Shown here: piece after piece, positions 1-8,582 of the stretch | Numbering within the stretch: position 1 is the first letter of the stretch | How the letters are laid out: each line of letters begins with the position of its first letter | Source of the DNA: Pseudomonas sp. JAI120 | GTDB taxonomy: Bacteria; Pseudomonadota; Gammaproteobacteria; Pseudomonadales; Pseudomonadaceae | Assembly (NCBI RefSeq): GCF_014207255.1 | Contig: NZ_JACHCZ010000003.1 | Span: forward strand, 1-64,000 | Length of the DNA stretch: 64,000 bases | Reading direction: 5' to 3' | Notes under the pieces: model-generated | What the model was told of the DNA's origin: nothing | The model's input: the letters and a program-made list of their open reading frames with translations, nothing else | Database searches by the model: none | Translations under genes and position numbers: made by a program

Positions 1-14
1 CAACCGAGGCGCGC

Positions 15-42
15 ATTCTACAGCAGCCTCATTTGCTGTCAA
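15..42 (-). promoter_or_regulatory. rrn promoter, proximal of three
   Basis: Read on the minus strand this is a -35 TTGACA (37-42), a 16-bp spacer and a -10 TAGAAT (15-20), followed by a very GC-rich discriminator (GCGCGCC). Such discriminators are typical of stringently controlled stable-RNA promoters. It fires leftwards off the window. In Pseudomonas tyrS commonly lies just upstream of an rRNA operon, so the target is inferred to be 16S rRNA, which is not itself visible here. Confidence 0.85.
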
Positions 43-124
43 GTGATTATTTTCAGAAGCTTTCGAAGATTTCTTCAACAACTTCAACCACTTGCACTTC
101 CGATCTCTCGTCAGCGGGAGGCGA

Positions 125-152
125 ATTCTACAGCGTTACACGCTGCTGTCAA
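125..152 (-). promoter_or_regulatory. rrn promoter, middle of three
   Basis: On the minus strand: -35 TTGACA (147-152), 16-bp spacer, -10 TAGAAT (125-130), then a GC-rich discriminator. It has the same architecture and spacing as the promoter 110 bp further left, and the flanking bases are also similar, so the two look like duplicated units. Confidence 0.85.
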
Positions 153-327
153 CACCTCTTTTTCTCCGCTTTCGACCGAGAAGATCGAATCGTTAATAGC
201 GCCAAACAACACGACTCTATCAACTCCTTCTGGGCTTCGATGAACTGAAGCAACTCGCCGCCTAATCCTGCATAACTCTTTGTTTACCAAGGAGTTTTAC
301 GTTTCGACTGCGCCGGAAGTGGGGCGA

Positions 328-355
328 ATTATAGACAGATACAATTCGCCGTCAA
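328..355 (-). promoter_or_regulatory. rrn promoter, distal of three
   Basis: On the minus strand: -35 TTGACG (350-355), 16-bp spacer, consensus -10 TATAAT (328-333) and a GC-rich discriminator. It begins 16 bp after the tyrS stop codon, so read-through from tyrS could add to rrn transcription. No terminator-like hairpin is seen between tyrS and this promoter. Confidence 0.8.
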
Positions 356-370
356 CACTTAATTTCAGGT

Positions 371-1570
371 TTATTCGGATTTGAGCGTGATACGCGCAAA
401 TGCCTTCTTCCCTGCCTGACAAACGTGGGTAGCACCCAGCTCGTACATAAAGGTGCGATCCACCACCTCACCATCTATACGCACACCGCCAGACCCCAGA
501 AGGTCACGCGCAACCGCCGAGTTCTTCACTAGGCCCGCCTTATTAAGGACAGCAGCAATCGGCATGGCTTCAGCGGCAGTCAATTCAATCTCGGGAAGAT
601 CATCCGGCAGCTCGCCATCCTTCATGCGGTTACCCGCCGCACGGTGAGCACTGGCCGCAGCCTCTTCACCATGGAAACGCGCCACGATCTCTTCCGCCAG
701 TTTGATCTTCACGTCCCGCGGATTGGCGCCCGCCTCTACATCCGCACGCAGCGCGCTGATCTCATCCATCGAGCGAAAGCTCAACAGCTCGAAGTAGCGC
801 CACATCAGGGCATCCGGGATAGAGACCAGCTTGCCGTACATCACACCCGGAGCTTCCTGAATGCCGACATAGTTGCCCAGGGACTTGGACATCTTCTTGA
901 CACCATCCAATCCTTCCAACAACGGCATGGTCAGGATGCATTGAGCTTCCTGACCATAAGCACGCTGCAACTCACGCCCCATCAGCAGGTTGAATTTCTG
1001 GTCGGTACCACCCAACTCAACATCCGCGCGCAGCGCTACCGAGTCATAACCCTGAACCAGCGGATACAGGAATTCATGAATCGCGATCGGTTGATTGGTT
1101 GAATAGCGCTTGTCGAAGTCATCACGCTCAAGCATGCGCGCCACGGTGTACTGGGAAGTGAGGCGAATGAAGTCCGCCGGCCCCATCTGATCCATCCAGG
1201 TGGAGTTAAACGCCACCTCGGTCTTGGCCGGATCAAGAATCTTGAATACCTGGGTCTTATAGGTCTCGGCATTATCCAGAACCTGCTCACGGGTCAGCGG
1301 CGGGCGCGTAGCACTCTTACCGCTCGGATCGCCGATCATCCCGGTGAAATCACCGATAAGGAAGACCACCTGATGCCCCAGCTCCTGGAACTGACGCAGC
1401 TTATTAATAAGCACGGTATGCCCCAGATGAAGGTCCGGCGCGGTCGGATCGAAACCAGCCTTAATACGCAGGGGTTGGCCACGCTTGAGCTTTTCGATCA
1501 GCTCGGCCTCGACCAACAGTTCTTCCGCACCACGTTTTATCAGCGCTAGCTGCTCTTCAACCGACTTCAT
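371..1570 (-). CDS. tyrS: Tyrosyl-tRNA synthetase
   Basis: Class I aminoacyl-tRNA synthetase that charges tRNA-Tyr with tyrosine in the cytoplasm. The HIGH-type motif HLGH is at residues 48-51, the KMSKS motif at 226-230, and an S4-like RNA-binding domain fills roughly the last 65 residues. The start at 1570 (MKSVEEQ) gives 399 residues, the expected TyrS length; an upstream in-frame start at 1615 adds 15 residues that do not look like family sequence. It is divergent from the M23 peptidase gene and its 3' end abuts the rrn promoters. This gene placement is the usual Pseudomonas arrangement. Confidence 0.97.
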   Translation of the reverse strand: MKSVEEQLALIKRGAEELLVEAELIEKLKRGQPLRIKAGFDPTAPDLHLGHTVLINKLRQFQELGHQVVFLIGDFTGMIGDPSGKSATRPPLTREQVLDNAETYKTQVFKILDPAKTEVAFNSTWMDQMGPADFIRLTSQYTVARMLERDDFDKRYSTNQPIAIHEFLYPLVQGYDSVALRADVELGGTDQKFNLLMGRELQRAYGQEAQCILTMPLLEGLDGVKKMSKSLGNYVGIQEAPGVMYGKLVSIPDALMWRYFELLSFRSMDEISALRADVEAGANPRDVKIKLAEEIVARFHGEEAAASAHRAAGNRMKDGELPDDLPEIELTAAEAMPIAAVLNKAGLVKNSAVARDLLGSGGVRIDGEVVDRTFMYELGATHVCQAGKKAFARITLKSE

Positions 1571-1779
1571 AACAGACCCGCAAGGCTCAGATTCAAAAGG
1601 GAACCAACCATACAAGATCAGGGACTAATTACAAGTTTTGCCCTGCGCACGGACACCGTTCAGCAAGCCCAGCGTTCGCGAGCTTGCGTCACAGATGATT
1701 TGGTTATATTTTATACAGTTATTTCATCTTCATCATGTCATTCATCTTTTCCATTTCATCTTCAAAGTCAAAATTACCT

Positions 1780-3198
1780 ATGACCACTGAACCGTCTAAA
1801 GCGCCGCCGCTTTACCCGAAGACCCACCTGCTCGCTGCAAGTGGTATCGCCGCCCTTCTCAGCCTGGCACTCCTGGTATTCCCTTCCAGTGACGTAGAAG
1901 CCAAACGAACATCCCTGAGCCTTGACTTGGAGAGTCCGGTTGAACAACTGACACAAGATCAAGACGCTTCCGACGCACAACAAGCCACAAATGCTCCAAC
2001 TGAATCGCCGTTTGTCCAGATCGAAAACACGCCGGAAGATACCCAGCAAGCCGCTCAAGAGCAGCAAAAGCTCGTAGCAGAAACCGCCAAGAACCCTCAA
2101 CACCGCGAAGTGATCGTGGCGAAAGGCGATACGCTTTCTACCCTGTTCGAGAAGGTAGGCCTTCCCGCAGCCACCGTTAACGACGTGCTGGCCAGCGATA
2201 AACAGGCCAAGCAATTCATCCAACTCAAACACGGCCAGAAACTTGAGTTCGAACTGACACCAGACGGTCAGTTGAACAACCTGCACACTAAGCTCAGCGA
2301 TCTCGAAAGCATCTCCCTGACCAAGGGCGCCAAAGGCTTTGCCTTCAACCGCATCACCACCAAGCCAGTCATGCGTTCCGCCTACGCTCACGGCGTGATC
2401 AACAGCTCACTGTCACAATCTGCCGCGCGCGCCGGCTTGTCCCATAGCATGACCATGGACATGGCCAGTGTGTTTGGTTACGACATCGACTTCGCCCAGG
2501 ACATCCGCCAGGGCGATGAGTTCGACGTGATCTACGAGCAGAAAGTCGCCAACGGCAAAGTGGTCGGCACCGGCAACATTCTCTCCGCACGCTTCACCAA
2601 CCGCGGCAAGACCTACACTGCCGTCCGCTACACCAACAAGCAAGGCAACAGCAGCTACTACACCGCCGACGGCAACAGCATGCGCAAGGCCTTCATCCGC
2701 ACCCCGGTGGATTTCGCTCGTATTAGCTCGCGTTTCTCCATGGGTCGCAAGCATCCAATTCTGAACAAAATCCGCGCCCATAAAGGCGTCGACTATGCCG
2801 CCCCACGCGGCACGCCTATCAAGGCGGCCGGCGACGGCAAGGTCCTGCTCGCAGGGCGACGCGGTGGCTACGGCAACACGGTGATCATCCAGCACGGCAA
2901 CACCTACCGCACCCTGTACGGCCATATGCAAGGTTTCGCCAAGGGCGTGAAAACTGGCGGCAACGTGAAGCAGGGCCAGGTGATCGGTTATATCGGCACC
3001 ACTGGCCTGTCCACCGGCCCGCACCTGCACTATGAATTCCAGGTCAATGGTGTGCACGTTGACCCATTGGGCCAGAAGCTGCCGATGGCCGACCCGATAG
3101 CCAAGGCCGAGCGCGCGCGCTTTATGCAACAGAGCCAGCCGCTGATGGCGCGCATGGACCAGGAGCGCTCCACCCTGCTTGCTTCGGCGAAGCGTTAA
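1780..3198 (+). CDS. M23 family murein endopeptidase, MepM-like
   Basis: Probable periplasmic peptidoglycan hydrolase that cuts peptide cross-links. The 472-residue protein starts at MTTEPSKAPP; an N-terminal hydrophobic segment at about residues 16-34 should act as a signal anchor. It is followed by a low-complexity Gln/Ala-rich linker and a LysM/OapA-like binding segment (VIVAKGDTLSTLFEK). The C-terminal M23 domain carries both zinc motifs, HxxxD (H334, D338) and HxH (H415, H417), so it should be catalytically active. A 15-residue upstream extension in frame is rejected as non-conserved, Ser-rich sequence. The anmK start follows 3 nt after the stop, which suggests co-transcription of wall cleavage and wall-sugar recycling. 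Confidence 0.9.
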   Translation: MTTEPSKAPPLYPKTHLLAASGIAALLSLALLVFPSSDVEAKRTSLSLDLESPVEQLTQDQDASDAQQATNAPTESPFVQIENTPEDTQQAAQEQQKLVAETAKNPQHREVIVAKGDTLSTLFEKVGLPAATVNDVLASDKQAKQFIQLKHGQKLEFELTPDGQLNNLHTKLSDLESISLTKGAKGFAFNRITTKPVMRSAYAHGVINSSLSQSAARAGLSHSMTMDMASVFGYDIDFAQDIRQGDEFDVIYEQKVANGKVVGTGNILSARFTNRGKTYTAVRYTNKQGNSSYYTADGNSMRKAFIRTPVDFARISSRFSMGRKHPILNKIRAHKGVDYAAPRGTPIKAAGDGKVLLAGRRGGYGNTVIIQHGNTYRTLYGHMQGFAKGVKTGGNVKQGQVIGYIGTTGLSTGPHLHYEFQVNGVHVDPLGQKLPMADPIAKAERARFMQQSQPLMARMDQERSTLLASAKR

Positions 3199-3201
3199 GG
3201 T

Positions 3202-4293
3202 ATGCCGCTCTATATAGGCGTGATGTCCGGGACCAGTCTCGATGGCCTGGATATCGCCCTGATCGAACAGGACTCGGCGGTCAATTTGATCGCCACCCAC
3301 TACACACCCATGCCGGACACCCTGCGCGCAGAGCTGTTAAGCCTGTGCGCCAGCGGCCCGGATGAGATTGCCCGCTCAGCGATTGCCCAGCAGCACTGGG
3401 TCACCCTCGCCGCCCACGGCATCCACACGTTGCTCGACCAGCAAAACCTCAAGCCTCGAGACATACGTGCGATCGGCAGCCATGGCCAGACCATCCGTCA
3501 TGAACCCGCCCGCGGGTTTACCGTGCAGATCGGCAACCCGGCATTGCTTGCGGAGCTGACGGGCATCACCGTAATCAGCGACTTCCGCAGCCGCGATGTT
3601 GCCGCTGGCGGCCAGGGCGCGCCTCTGGTGCCCGCATTTCATGAAGCGTTGTTTGGCGAAAGCACCGGCAACCGTGCGGTGTTGAATATTGGGGGCTTCA
3701 GCAATCTTAGCCTGATCGAAACCGGCAAGCCCGTAGCTGGCTTCGACTGCGGCCCAGGCAATGTGCTGCTGGACGCCTGGATTCAACAGCAGCGCGGCGA
3801 ACACTTTGACCGTGACGGGCAGTGGGCGGGTAGTGGCAAGGTCGAGCCTCAACTACTCGCGGCACTACTCAGCGATCCATTCTTCCTGACCAAAGGCCCG
3901 AAAAGCACCGGCCGTGAAGTGTTCAACCTCGGTTGGCTGCACCAGCACCTTAGCCGCCTGCCCGCCTTTGCCCCTCAGGACGTACAGGCCAGCCTGCTGG
4001 AACTGACCGCACTGACCATCGTCGAGGCCCTGCAAACCGCACAACCCCAGACAGAAACGCTACTCGTCTGTGGCGGCGGCGCCCATAACACCACAATGAT
4101 GAACCGTCTGGCAGCGTTGTTGCCGTCCACTCAAGTCAGCAGCACCACCACCCACGGCGTAGACCCGGACTGGGTCGAAGCCATGGCCTTCGCCTGGCTG
4201 GCTCACTGCTGCCTCGAAGGCATTACCGCCAACCGGCCCAGTGTCACCGGCGCACGCGGGCCGAGGGTACTTGGCGCGATCTATCCCGCCTGA
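3202..4293 (+). CDS. anmK: Anhydro-N-acetylmuramic acid kinase
   Basis: Phosphorylates and opens the 1,6-anhydro ring of anhMurNAc released during peptidoglycan turnover, giving MurNAc-6-phosphate. The 363-residue protein has the family N-terminal nucleotide loop GVMSGTSLDGLD and a central VLNIGGFSNLS segment, and is of normal length. It sits 3 nt after the M23 peptidase stop, so the two are very likely one transcript. A strong bidirectional terminator follows. Other wall-recycling genes (amgK, murU) occur 25 kb away in this window. Confidence 0.95.
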   Translation: MPLYIGVMSGTSLDGLDIALIEQDSAVNLIATHYTPMPDTLRAELLSLCASGPDEIARSAIAQQHWVTLAAHGIHTLLDQQNLKPRDIRAIGSHGQTIRHEPARGFTVQIGNPALLAELTGITVISDFRSRDVAAGGQGAPLVPAFHEALFGESTGNRAVLNIGGFSNLSLIETGKPVAGFDCGPGNVLLDAWIQQQRGEHFDRDGQWAGSGKVEPQLLAALLSDPFFLTKGPKSTGREVFNLGWLHQHLSRLPAFAPQDVQASLLELTALTIVEALQTAQPQTETLLVCGGGAHNTTMMNRLAALLPSTQVSSTTTHGVDPDWVEAMAFAWLAHCCLEGITANRPSVTGARGPRVLGAIYPA

Positions 4294-4321
4294 CAACCAC
4301 CTCGCCAGAATCGCAGAAAGC

Positions 4322-4361
4322 AAAACGCCGCTTGGCCGATCAAAGCCAAGCGGCGTTTTTT
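4322..4361. terminator. Bidirectional terminator between anmK and erpA
   Basis: A perfect 14-bp stem (4322-4335 with 4346-4359) has a 10-nt loop, with A-rich sequence on the left and a T run on the right. It can therefore end both the rightward anmK transcript and the leftward erpA transcript. Confidence 0.88.
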
Positions 4362-4385
4362 ATTCGTTGAGGATCAGGCTGTCGA

Positions 4386-4736
4386 TCAGATCGAGAACGA
4401 AGAGCCGCAACCACAGGTGGTGGTAGCGTTAGGGTTCTTGATCACAAAACGCGAACCCTCCAGACCTTCCTGGTAATCCACCTCAGCACCTGCCAAGTAT
4501 TGGAAGCTCATCGGGTCCACGACCAGGCTTACGCCCTCGCGCTCAACGATGGTGTCATCGTCGGCCACATCTTCATCAAAGGTGAAACCGTACTGAAACC
4601 CTGAACAACCGCCGCCCGTAACGAATACGCGCAGCTTCAAACGATCATTACCCTCTTCATCGACCAGGCTCTTCACCTTGTGCGCAGCACCGTGGGTGAA
4701 TTGCAAAGCCGTGGGGGTGAAGGATTCAACGCTCAT
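4386..4736 (-). CDS. erpA: Iron-sulfur cluster insertion protein ErpA
   Basis: A-type Fe-S carrier that delivers clusters to apoproteins, including enzymes of isoprenoid synthesis. The three conserved ligand cysteines are present: C44 in GGGCSGF, and C108 and C110 in the C-terminal CGCGSSF. The start at 4736 ([10 protein letters not shown]) gives 116 residues and has a GGGAG ribosome-binding site 8 nt upstream; the longer open frame to 4784 adds unrelated residues. It is monocistronic between two terminators and precedes argC's end on the same strand. Confidence 0.96.
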
Positions 4737-4857
4737 GCTGATAATCTCCCGGCGTAGCGCCGCCATATGCGTAATGACGGGCATTATCCGCTTCTCCTAG
4801 AAAAGCGGTCAACTATTGTTACGGTATATCAATCTGCATCGCCGCCATTAGAAACAC

Positions 4858-4882
4858 AAAAGGCCCGATCAACGGGCCTTTT
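4858..4882 (-). terminator. argC terminator
   Basis: A perfect 10-bp stem AAAAGGCCCG/CGGGCCTTTT lies 20 bp beyond the argC stop. On the minus strand it is followed by a T-rich tract, as expected of an intrinsic terminator. Confidence 0.8.
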
Positions 4883-4901
4883 GCACACTCTACCAATCTT
4901 C

Positions 4902-5936
4902 TTAAGGCAACATGCCGGCGTGGGACAGACCGAGTTTTTCGTCCAGACCAAACAGGATGTTCATATTCTGCACAGCCTGGCCCGACGCGCCCTTGACGAG
5001 ATTATCGATCACCGACAACACCACCACCAGATCACCATCCTGCGGGCGGTGCACAGCAATCCTGCACACATTAGCGCCGCGCACGCTACGGGTTTCCGGA
5101 TGGCTGCCCGCAGGCATTACATCGACGAACGGCTCGTTGGCATAACGTTTTTCAAACAACGCCTGCAGATCTACCGAACGATCGACCACGGTGGCATACA
5201 ACGTGGAATGAATGCCACGAATCATCGGCGTCAGGTGTGGCACGAAGGTCAGGCCCACGTCCTTGCCCGCGGCGCGACGCAGCCCCTGGCGGATTTCCGG
5301 CAGGTGGCGATGCCCTTTTACTGCGTAGGCCTTCATGCTTTCCGACGTCTCGGAGTACAGCGAACCTACCGCTGCACCACGGCCCGCGCCGCTGACACCC
5401 GACTTGCAGTCTGCGATAAGGCGCGAAGCATCCGCCAGCCCGGCTTCGAGCAACGGCAGAAAGCCCAGCTGCGTCGCCGTCGGATAGCAACCCGGCACCG
5501 CGATCAGGCGCGCCTGCTTGATCTGCTCACGATTGACTTCCGGCAGGCCGTACACCGCCTCTTCCAACAGATCCGGTGCACCGTGAGGCTGGCCGTACCA
5601 CTTGGCCCATTCGTCGGCGTCTTGCAGGCGGAAGTCAGCCGACAGGTCGATGACCTTGGTGCCAGCCGCCAGCAGTTCGCCAGCCAACGCATGGGCAACG
5701 CCATGCGGGGTGGCAAAAAACACCACATCGCAGGCGCCAAGGGTGTTGATGTCCGGAACGCTGAACGCGAGGCCGTCGTAGTGGCCTCGCAGGTTCGGGT
5801 ACATATCGGCCACGGCCAGGCCGGCCTCGGATCGAGAGGTAATGACCACCACCTCAGCTTGCGGATGCTGAGCCAACAGACGCAGCAATTCGACACCGGT
5901 GTAACCCGTGCCGCCGACGATACCGACCTTGACCAT
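4902..5936 (-). CDS. argC: N-acetyl-gamma-glutamyl-phosphate reductase
   Basis: Catalyses the NADPH-dependent third step of arginine biosynthesis. The 344-residue protein begins MVKVGIVGGTGYTG with the Rossmann glycine motif, and the active-site cysteine is C150 in AVPGCYPTA. An in-frame extension to 6026 adds 30 residues before the dinucleotide fold and is rejected. It is a stand-alone unit that diverges from hemJ and ends at its own terminator. Confidence 0.97.
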   Translation of the reverse strand: MVKVGIVGGTGYTGVELLRLLAQHPQAEVVVITSRSEAGLAVADMYPNLRGHYDGLAFSVPDINTLGACDVVFFATPHGVAHALAGELLAAGTKVIDLSADFRLQDADEWAKWYGQPHGAPDLLEEAVYGLPEVNREQIKQARLIAVPGCYPTATQLGFLPLLEAGLADASRLIADCKSGVSGAGRGAAVGSLYSETSESMKAYAVKGHRHLPEIRQGLRRAAGKDVGLTFVPHLTPMIRGIHSTLYATVVDRSVDLQALFEKRYANEPFVDVMPAGSHPETRSVRGANVCRIAVHRPQDGDLVVVLSVIDNLVKGASGQAVQNMNILFGLDEKLGLSHAGMLP

Positions 5937-6071
5937 AAACCTGCCCTCAACGAACCCACTGGAAAGCCGTCGATAATAGGGGCCGTATCGTCCTGCGACA
6001 ACCGTCAGCGTGACGTATGGCTGCATGAGCCACTACTATCTTCGCTACCGTGAACCTGGGAATAACTAAAA

Positions 6072-6500
6072 ATGCTTTATCTATGGGTCAAAGCCTTCCA
6101 TATCGTCAGCATCGTCTGCTGGTTTGCCGGGCTGTTCTACCTGCCGCGCCTGTTCGTCTACCACGCTCAAAGCGAGGACACCGTCAGCAAGGAACGCTTC
6201 AGCGTCATGGAGCGCAAGCTGTACCGCGGCATCATGGGCCCGGCAATGCTGGCCAGCCTGGTGTTCGGTATCTGGCTGATCGCCCTTAACCCCGGCATCT
6301 TTCAATCGGGCGCCTGGATCCACGCCAAGTTGACCCTGGTAGTGTTCCTGATTGGTTACCACCACATGTGCGGCGCGCAGGTAAAACGTTTCGCCCGTGG
6401 CGAAAACACCCGCAGCCATGTCTTTTATCGCTGGTTCAATGAAGTCCCGGTTCTGATATTGCTGGCTATCGTAATTTTGGTCGTGGTCAAACCGTTCTAA
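6072..6500 (+). CDS. hemJ: Protoporphyrinogen IX oxidase HemJ
   Basis: Membrane enzyme of the HemJ (UPF0093) family, oxidising protoporphyrinogen IX to protoporphyrin IX late in haem synthesis. The 142 residues match the family length and form about four hydrophobic helices. The conserved early His (KAFHIVSIVCWFAGLFYLPR) and the HAKL and YHHMCG segments are typical of the haem-binding core. It lies upstream of a nitronate monooxygenase-like gene with a 24-nt gap, so the two may be co-transcribed. Confidence 0.92.
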   Translation: MLYLWVKAFHIVSIVCWFAGLFYLPRLFVYHAQSEDTVSKERFSVMERKLYRGIMGPAMLASLVFGIWLIALNPGIFQSGAWIHAKLTLVVFLIGYHHMCGAQVKRFARGENTRSHVFYRWFNEVPVLILLAIVILVVVKPF

Positions 6501-6524
6501 CTTCACTTACTCGGGGTACCTCCA

Positions 6525-7487
6525 ATGTCGCTGCCCGCTCTGCTTGAACAACGTCTGCGCCTGCCCGTGGTGGCTGCGCCGATGTTCCTGATTTCCAATC
6601 CGCAATTGGTGCTGGCCTGCTGCCGCAATGGGGTAGTCGGGAGTTTCCCGGCGCTCAACCAGCGCGAGAGCAGTGGCTTCAAGGCCTGGCTGGAGGAAAT
6701 CGAAGCGGGCCTGGCGCAGTTGGACAATCCCGCGCCCTACGCCGTCAACCTGATCGTGCACAACAGCAACCCTCGTCTGCAGGCGGACCTGGCGATCTGC
6801 GTCGAGCACAAGGTGCCAATCGTGATCACCAGCCTGGGCGCGGTGAAAGAACTGGTGGATGCCGTGCACAGCTACGGCGGCCTGGTATTTCATGACGTCA
6901 CTACCCGGCGCCATGCCGAAAAAGCCGCCGAAGCCGGCGTGGATGGCCTGATCGCCGTGGCCGCAGGCGCCGGCGGCCATGCCGGTACCTGGAGCCCATT
7001 CTCGCTGATCGCAGAGATTCGCCAATTCTTCGACAAGACCCTGCTGCTGGCCGGCTGCCTTAACCACGGCCATGAGATACTCGCCGCCCAGTTGATGGGA
7101 GCAGATCTGGCCTATTTCGGCACACGTTTTATCGGTACCACTGAAAGCCACGCCCCGGATGCGTATAAAGAGATGCTGCTCACATCGCGCGCTGCCGACA
7201 TCGTGCACACTCCCGCTGTCTCCGGCGTACCAGCAAGCTTTATGCGCCAGAGCCTGGAAAATGCCGGTTTCGACCTCGCTGCCCTGCAAGGCAAAGGCGA
7301 AGTAAACTTCGGTTCCAAGCTCAAGCCGCTGAGCGACGAAGCCAAGGCCTGGAAGACCGTATGGTCCGCCGGCCAAGGTGTCGGTGAAATTAATGATTTA
7401 CCCAGCGTCGATGAACTCGTTGCCCGCCTGGATGCCGAATACCGCAAGGCGCGCGAGCGGGCGACACAGTTGCGCTGGCCACGTTGA
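6525..7487 (+). CDS. Nitronate monooxygenase-like FMN protein
   Basis: Member of the 2-nitropropane dioxygenase/nitronate monooxygenase TIM-barrel family, FMN dependent. Visible marks are the N-terminal VVAAPMFLISNPQLVLA segment, the glycine-rich phosphate loop AAGAGGHAGTWSPF and the later strand MGADLAYFGTRFIGTTES. Length (320) is normal for a class I enzyme. The physiological substrate cannot be read from the sequence; nitronate or propionate-3-nitronate detoxification is the family expectation. It has an SD-like GGGGTACC upstream and follows hemJ closely. Confidence 0.85.
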   Translation: MSLPALLEQRLRLPVVAAPMFLISNPQLVLACCRNGVVGSFPALNQRESSGFKAWLEEIEAGLAQLDNPAPYAVNLIVHNSNPRLQADLAICVEHKVPIVITSLGAVKELVDAVHSYGGLVFHDVTTRRHAEKAAEAGVDGLIAVAAGAGGHAGTWSPFSLIAEIRQFFDKTLLLAGCLNHGHEILAAQLMGADLAYFGTRFIGTTESHAPDAYKEMLLTSRAADIVHTPAVSGVPASFMRQSLENAGFDLAALQGKGEVNFGSKLKPLSDEAKAWKTVWSAGQGVGEINDLPSVDELVARLDAEYRKARERATQLRWPR

Positions 7488-7557
7488 CCCAACCGCAAGG
7501 TCTGCCGATCGAGCAGTCCTGCATTACCCCCACTGATTCAGTGACAAGGATGCCCGC

Positions 7558-8520
7558 ATGAGCGACAACCGTTTCAAGATTGTGTTTGATGGGGCCTTGC
7601 TCCCGGGTGTCGAAAGCACCACGGCCAAGCTGAACCTGGCTGAACTGTTCAAGAGCACAGTCGAGGACATCGAGAAACTCTTCACTGGCCGCCCGGTTGC
7701 ACTGAAGCGCGACCTGTCGCGCCCCGACGCCGAAACCTACCTCACCGCGCTGAAAAACGCCGGGGTCGATGCCCGCATCGAAGCAGAACAACCCGTGGCC
7801 TTCAGCCTCGCCGAAACCCACGAGACAGATTCCGACGCTGCGGACCTCTCCCGCCCTGTCGCTTCACCGTACGCACCACCGCGTGCTGCCGTAGGTGAAA
7901 GCCTGCCGGAATACGCCACCCTCAAGGTCTTCACCATCAATGGCCGTATTGGTCGTCTGCGGTACCTGGCATGGACGCTGGTACTGACCGTCGCCATGCT
8001 CGTCGCAGCAGGTATCCTCAGTACTGTGGGCTTTGCCATCGCGACCGCGTCGCCGACGATAGCCATCATCCTCGGCTCGCTGCTGGGCTTCGCGCTGTTC
8101 GTCGCGGTTGTGGTCGTGAGCGTGCAGATCGGCGTGCAGCGTCTGCACGATCTGGGCTGGTCCGGCTGGTTGTACCTGCTGAACCTGGTCCCGCTGGTGA
8201 ACAGTATTTTCCCGCTGCTGCTGTTGGTAGTGCCAGGTAACACCGGTGCCAACCAGTACGGCGCACCGCCACCGCGCAACTCCACCGCGGTGAAGGTCCT
8301 GGCCTCACTGTGGCTGGCATTCATTCCGCTGATGCTCATCATCGTGGTGTCGCTGGGGATGAACGGCTATCTGGATCAGCTCGAGGCCAATGTGGATAGC
8401 AGCTACGAAAGCAGCTCCATCACCTCTGACGAAGACGCGGATCAACGCGCCACCGTCGAGGAAGACGAAGCGCAAAGTGCTGACGAAGCGGCCGAACCTG
8501 TAGACTCTCCAGAACAGTAA
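7558..8520 (+). CDS. DUF805 membrane protein
   Basis: Unknown function. The 320 residues comprise a soluble N-terminal region of about 120 residues, then the DUF805 module beginning GRIGRLRYLAWTL, with four to five hydrophobic helices and the family signature QRLHDLGWSGWLYLL. A final helix at about residues 242-262 precedes a strongly acidic, Glu/Asp/Ser-rich tail of about 50 residues. DUF805 proteins are inner-membrane proteins without an assigned activity. The acidic tail suggests a cytoplasmic interaction surface, which is inference only. Confidence 0.8.
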   Translation: MSDNRFKIVFDGALLPGVESTTAKLNLAELFKSTVEDIEKLFTGRPVALKRDLSRPDAETYLTALKNAGVDARIEAEQPVAFSLAETHETDSDAADLSRPVASPYAPPRAAVGESLPEYATLKVFTINGRIGRLRYLAWTLVLTVAMLVAAGILSTVGFAIATASPTIAIILGSLLGFALFVAVVVVSVQIGVQRLHDLGWSGWLYLLNLVPLVNSIFPLLLLVVPGNTGANQYGAPPPRNSTAVKVLASLWLAFIPLMLIIVVSLGMNGYLDQLEANVDSSYESSSITSDEDADQRATVEEDEAQSADEAAEPVDSPEQ

Positions 8521-8522
8521 AA

Positions 8523-8567
8523 AACGCCCGCCGCCTGTGATGCCTCCGTCACAGGCCCGGCGGCGTT
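8523..8567 (+). terminator. Long hairpin after the DUF805 gene
   Basis: An interrupted stem of about 17 bp (AACGCC, GCCG and CCTGTGA arms pairing across 8523-8567) starts just after the stop codon. There is only a weak T tract after it. It could be a terminator, or simply a structured intercistronic spacer before the SDR ribosome-binding site at 8573. Confidence 0.5.
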
Positions 8568-8582
8568 GTGATGGAGAAAGGC

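Noticed and set aside
4767..6053. Long plus-strand open frame of 428 codons.
   Set aside because: It is antisense to argC and erpA and shows no domain.
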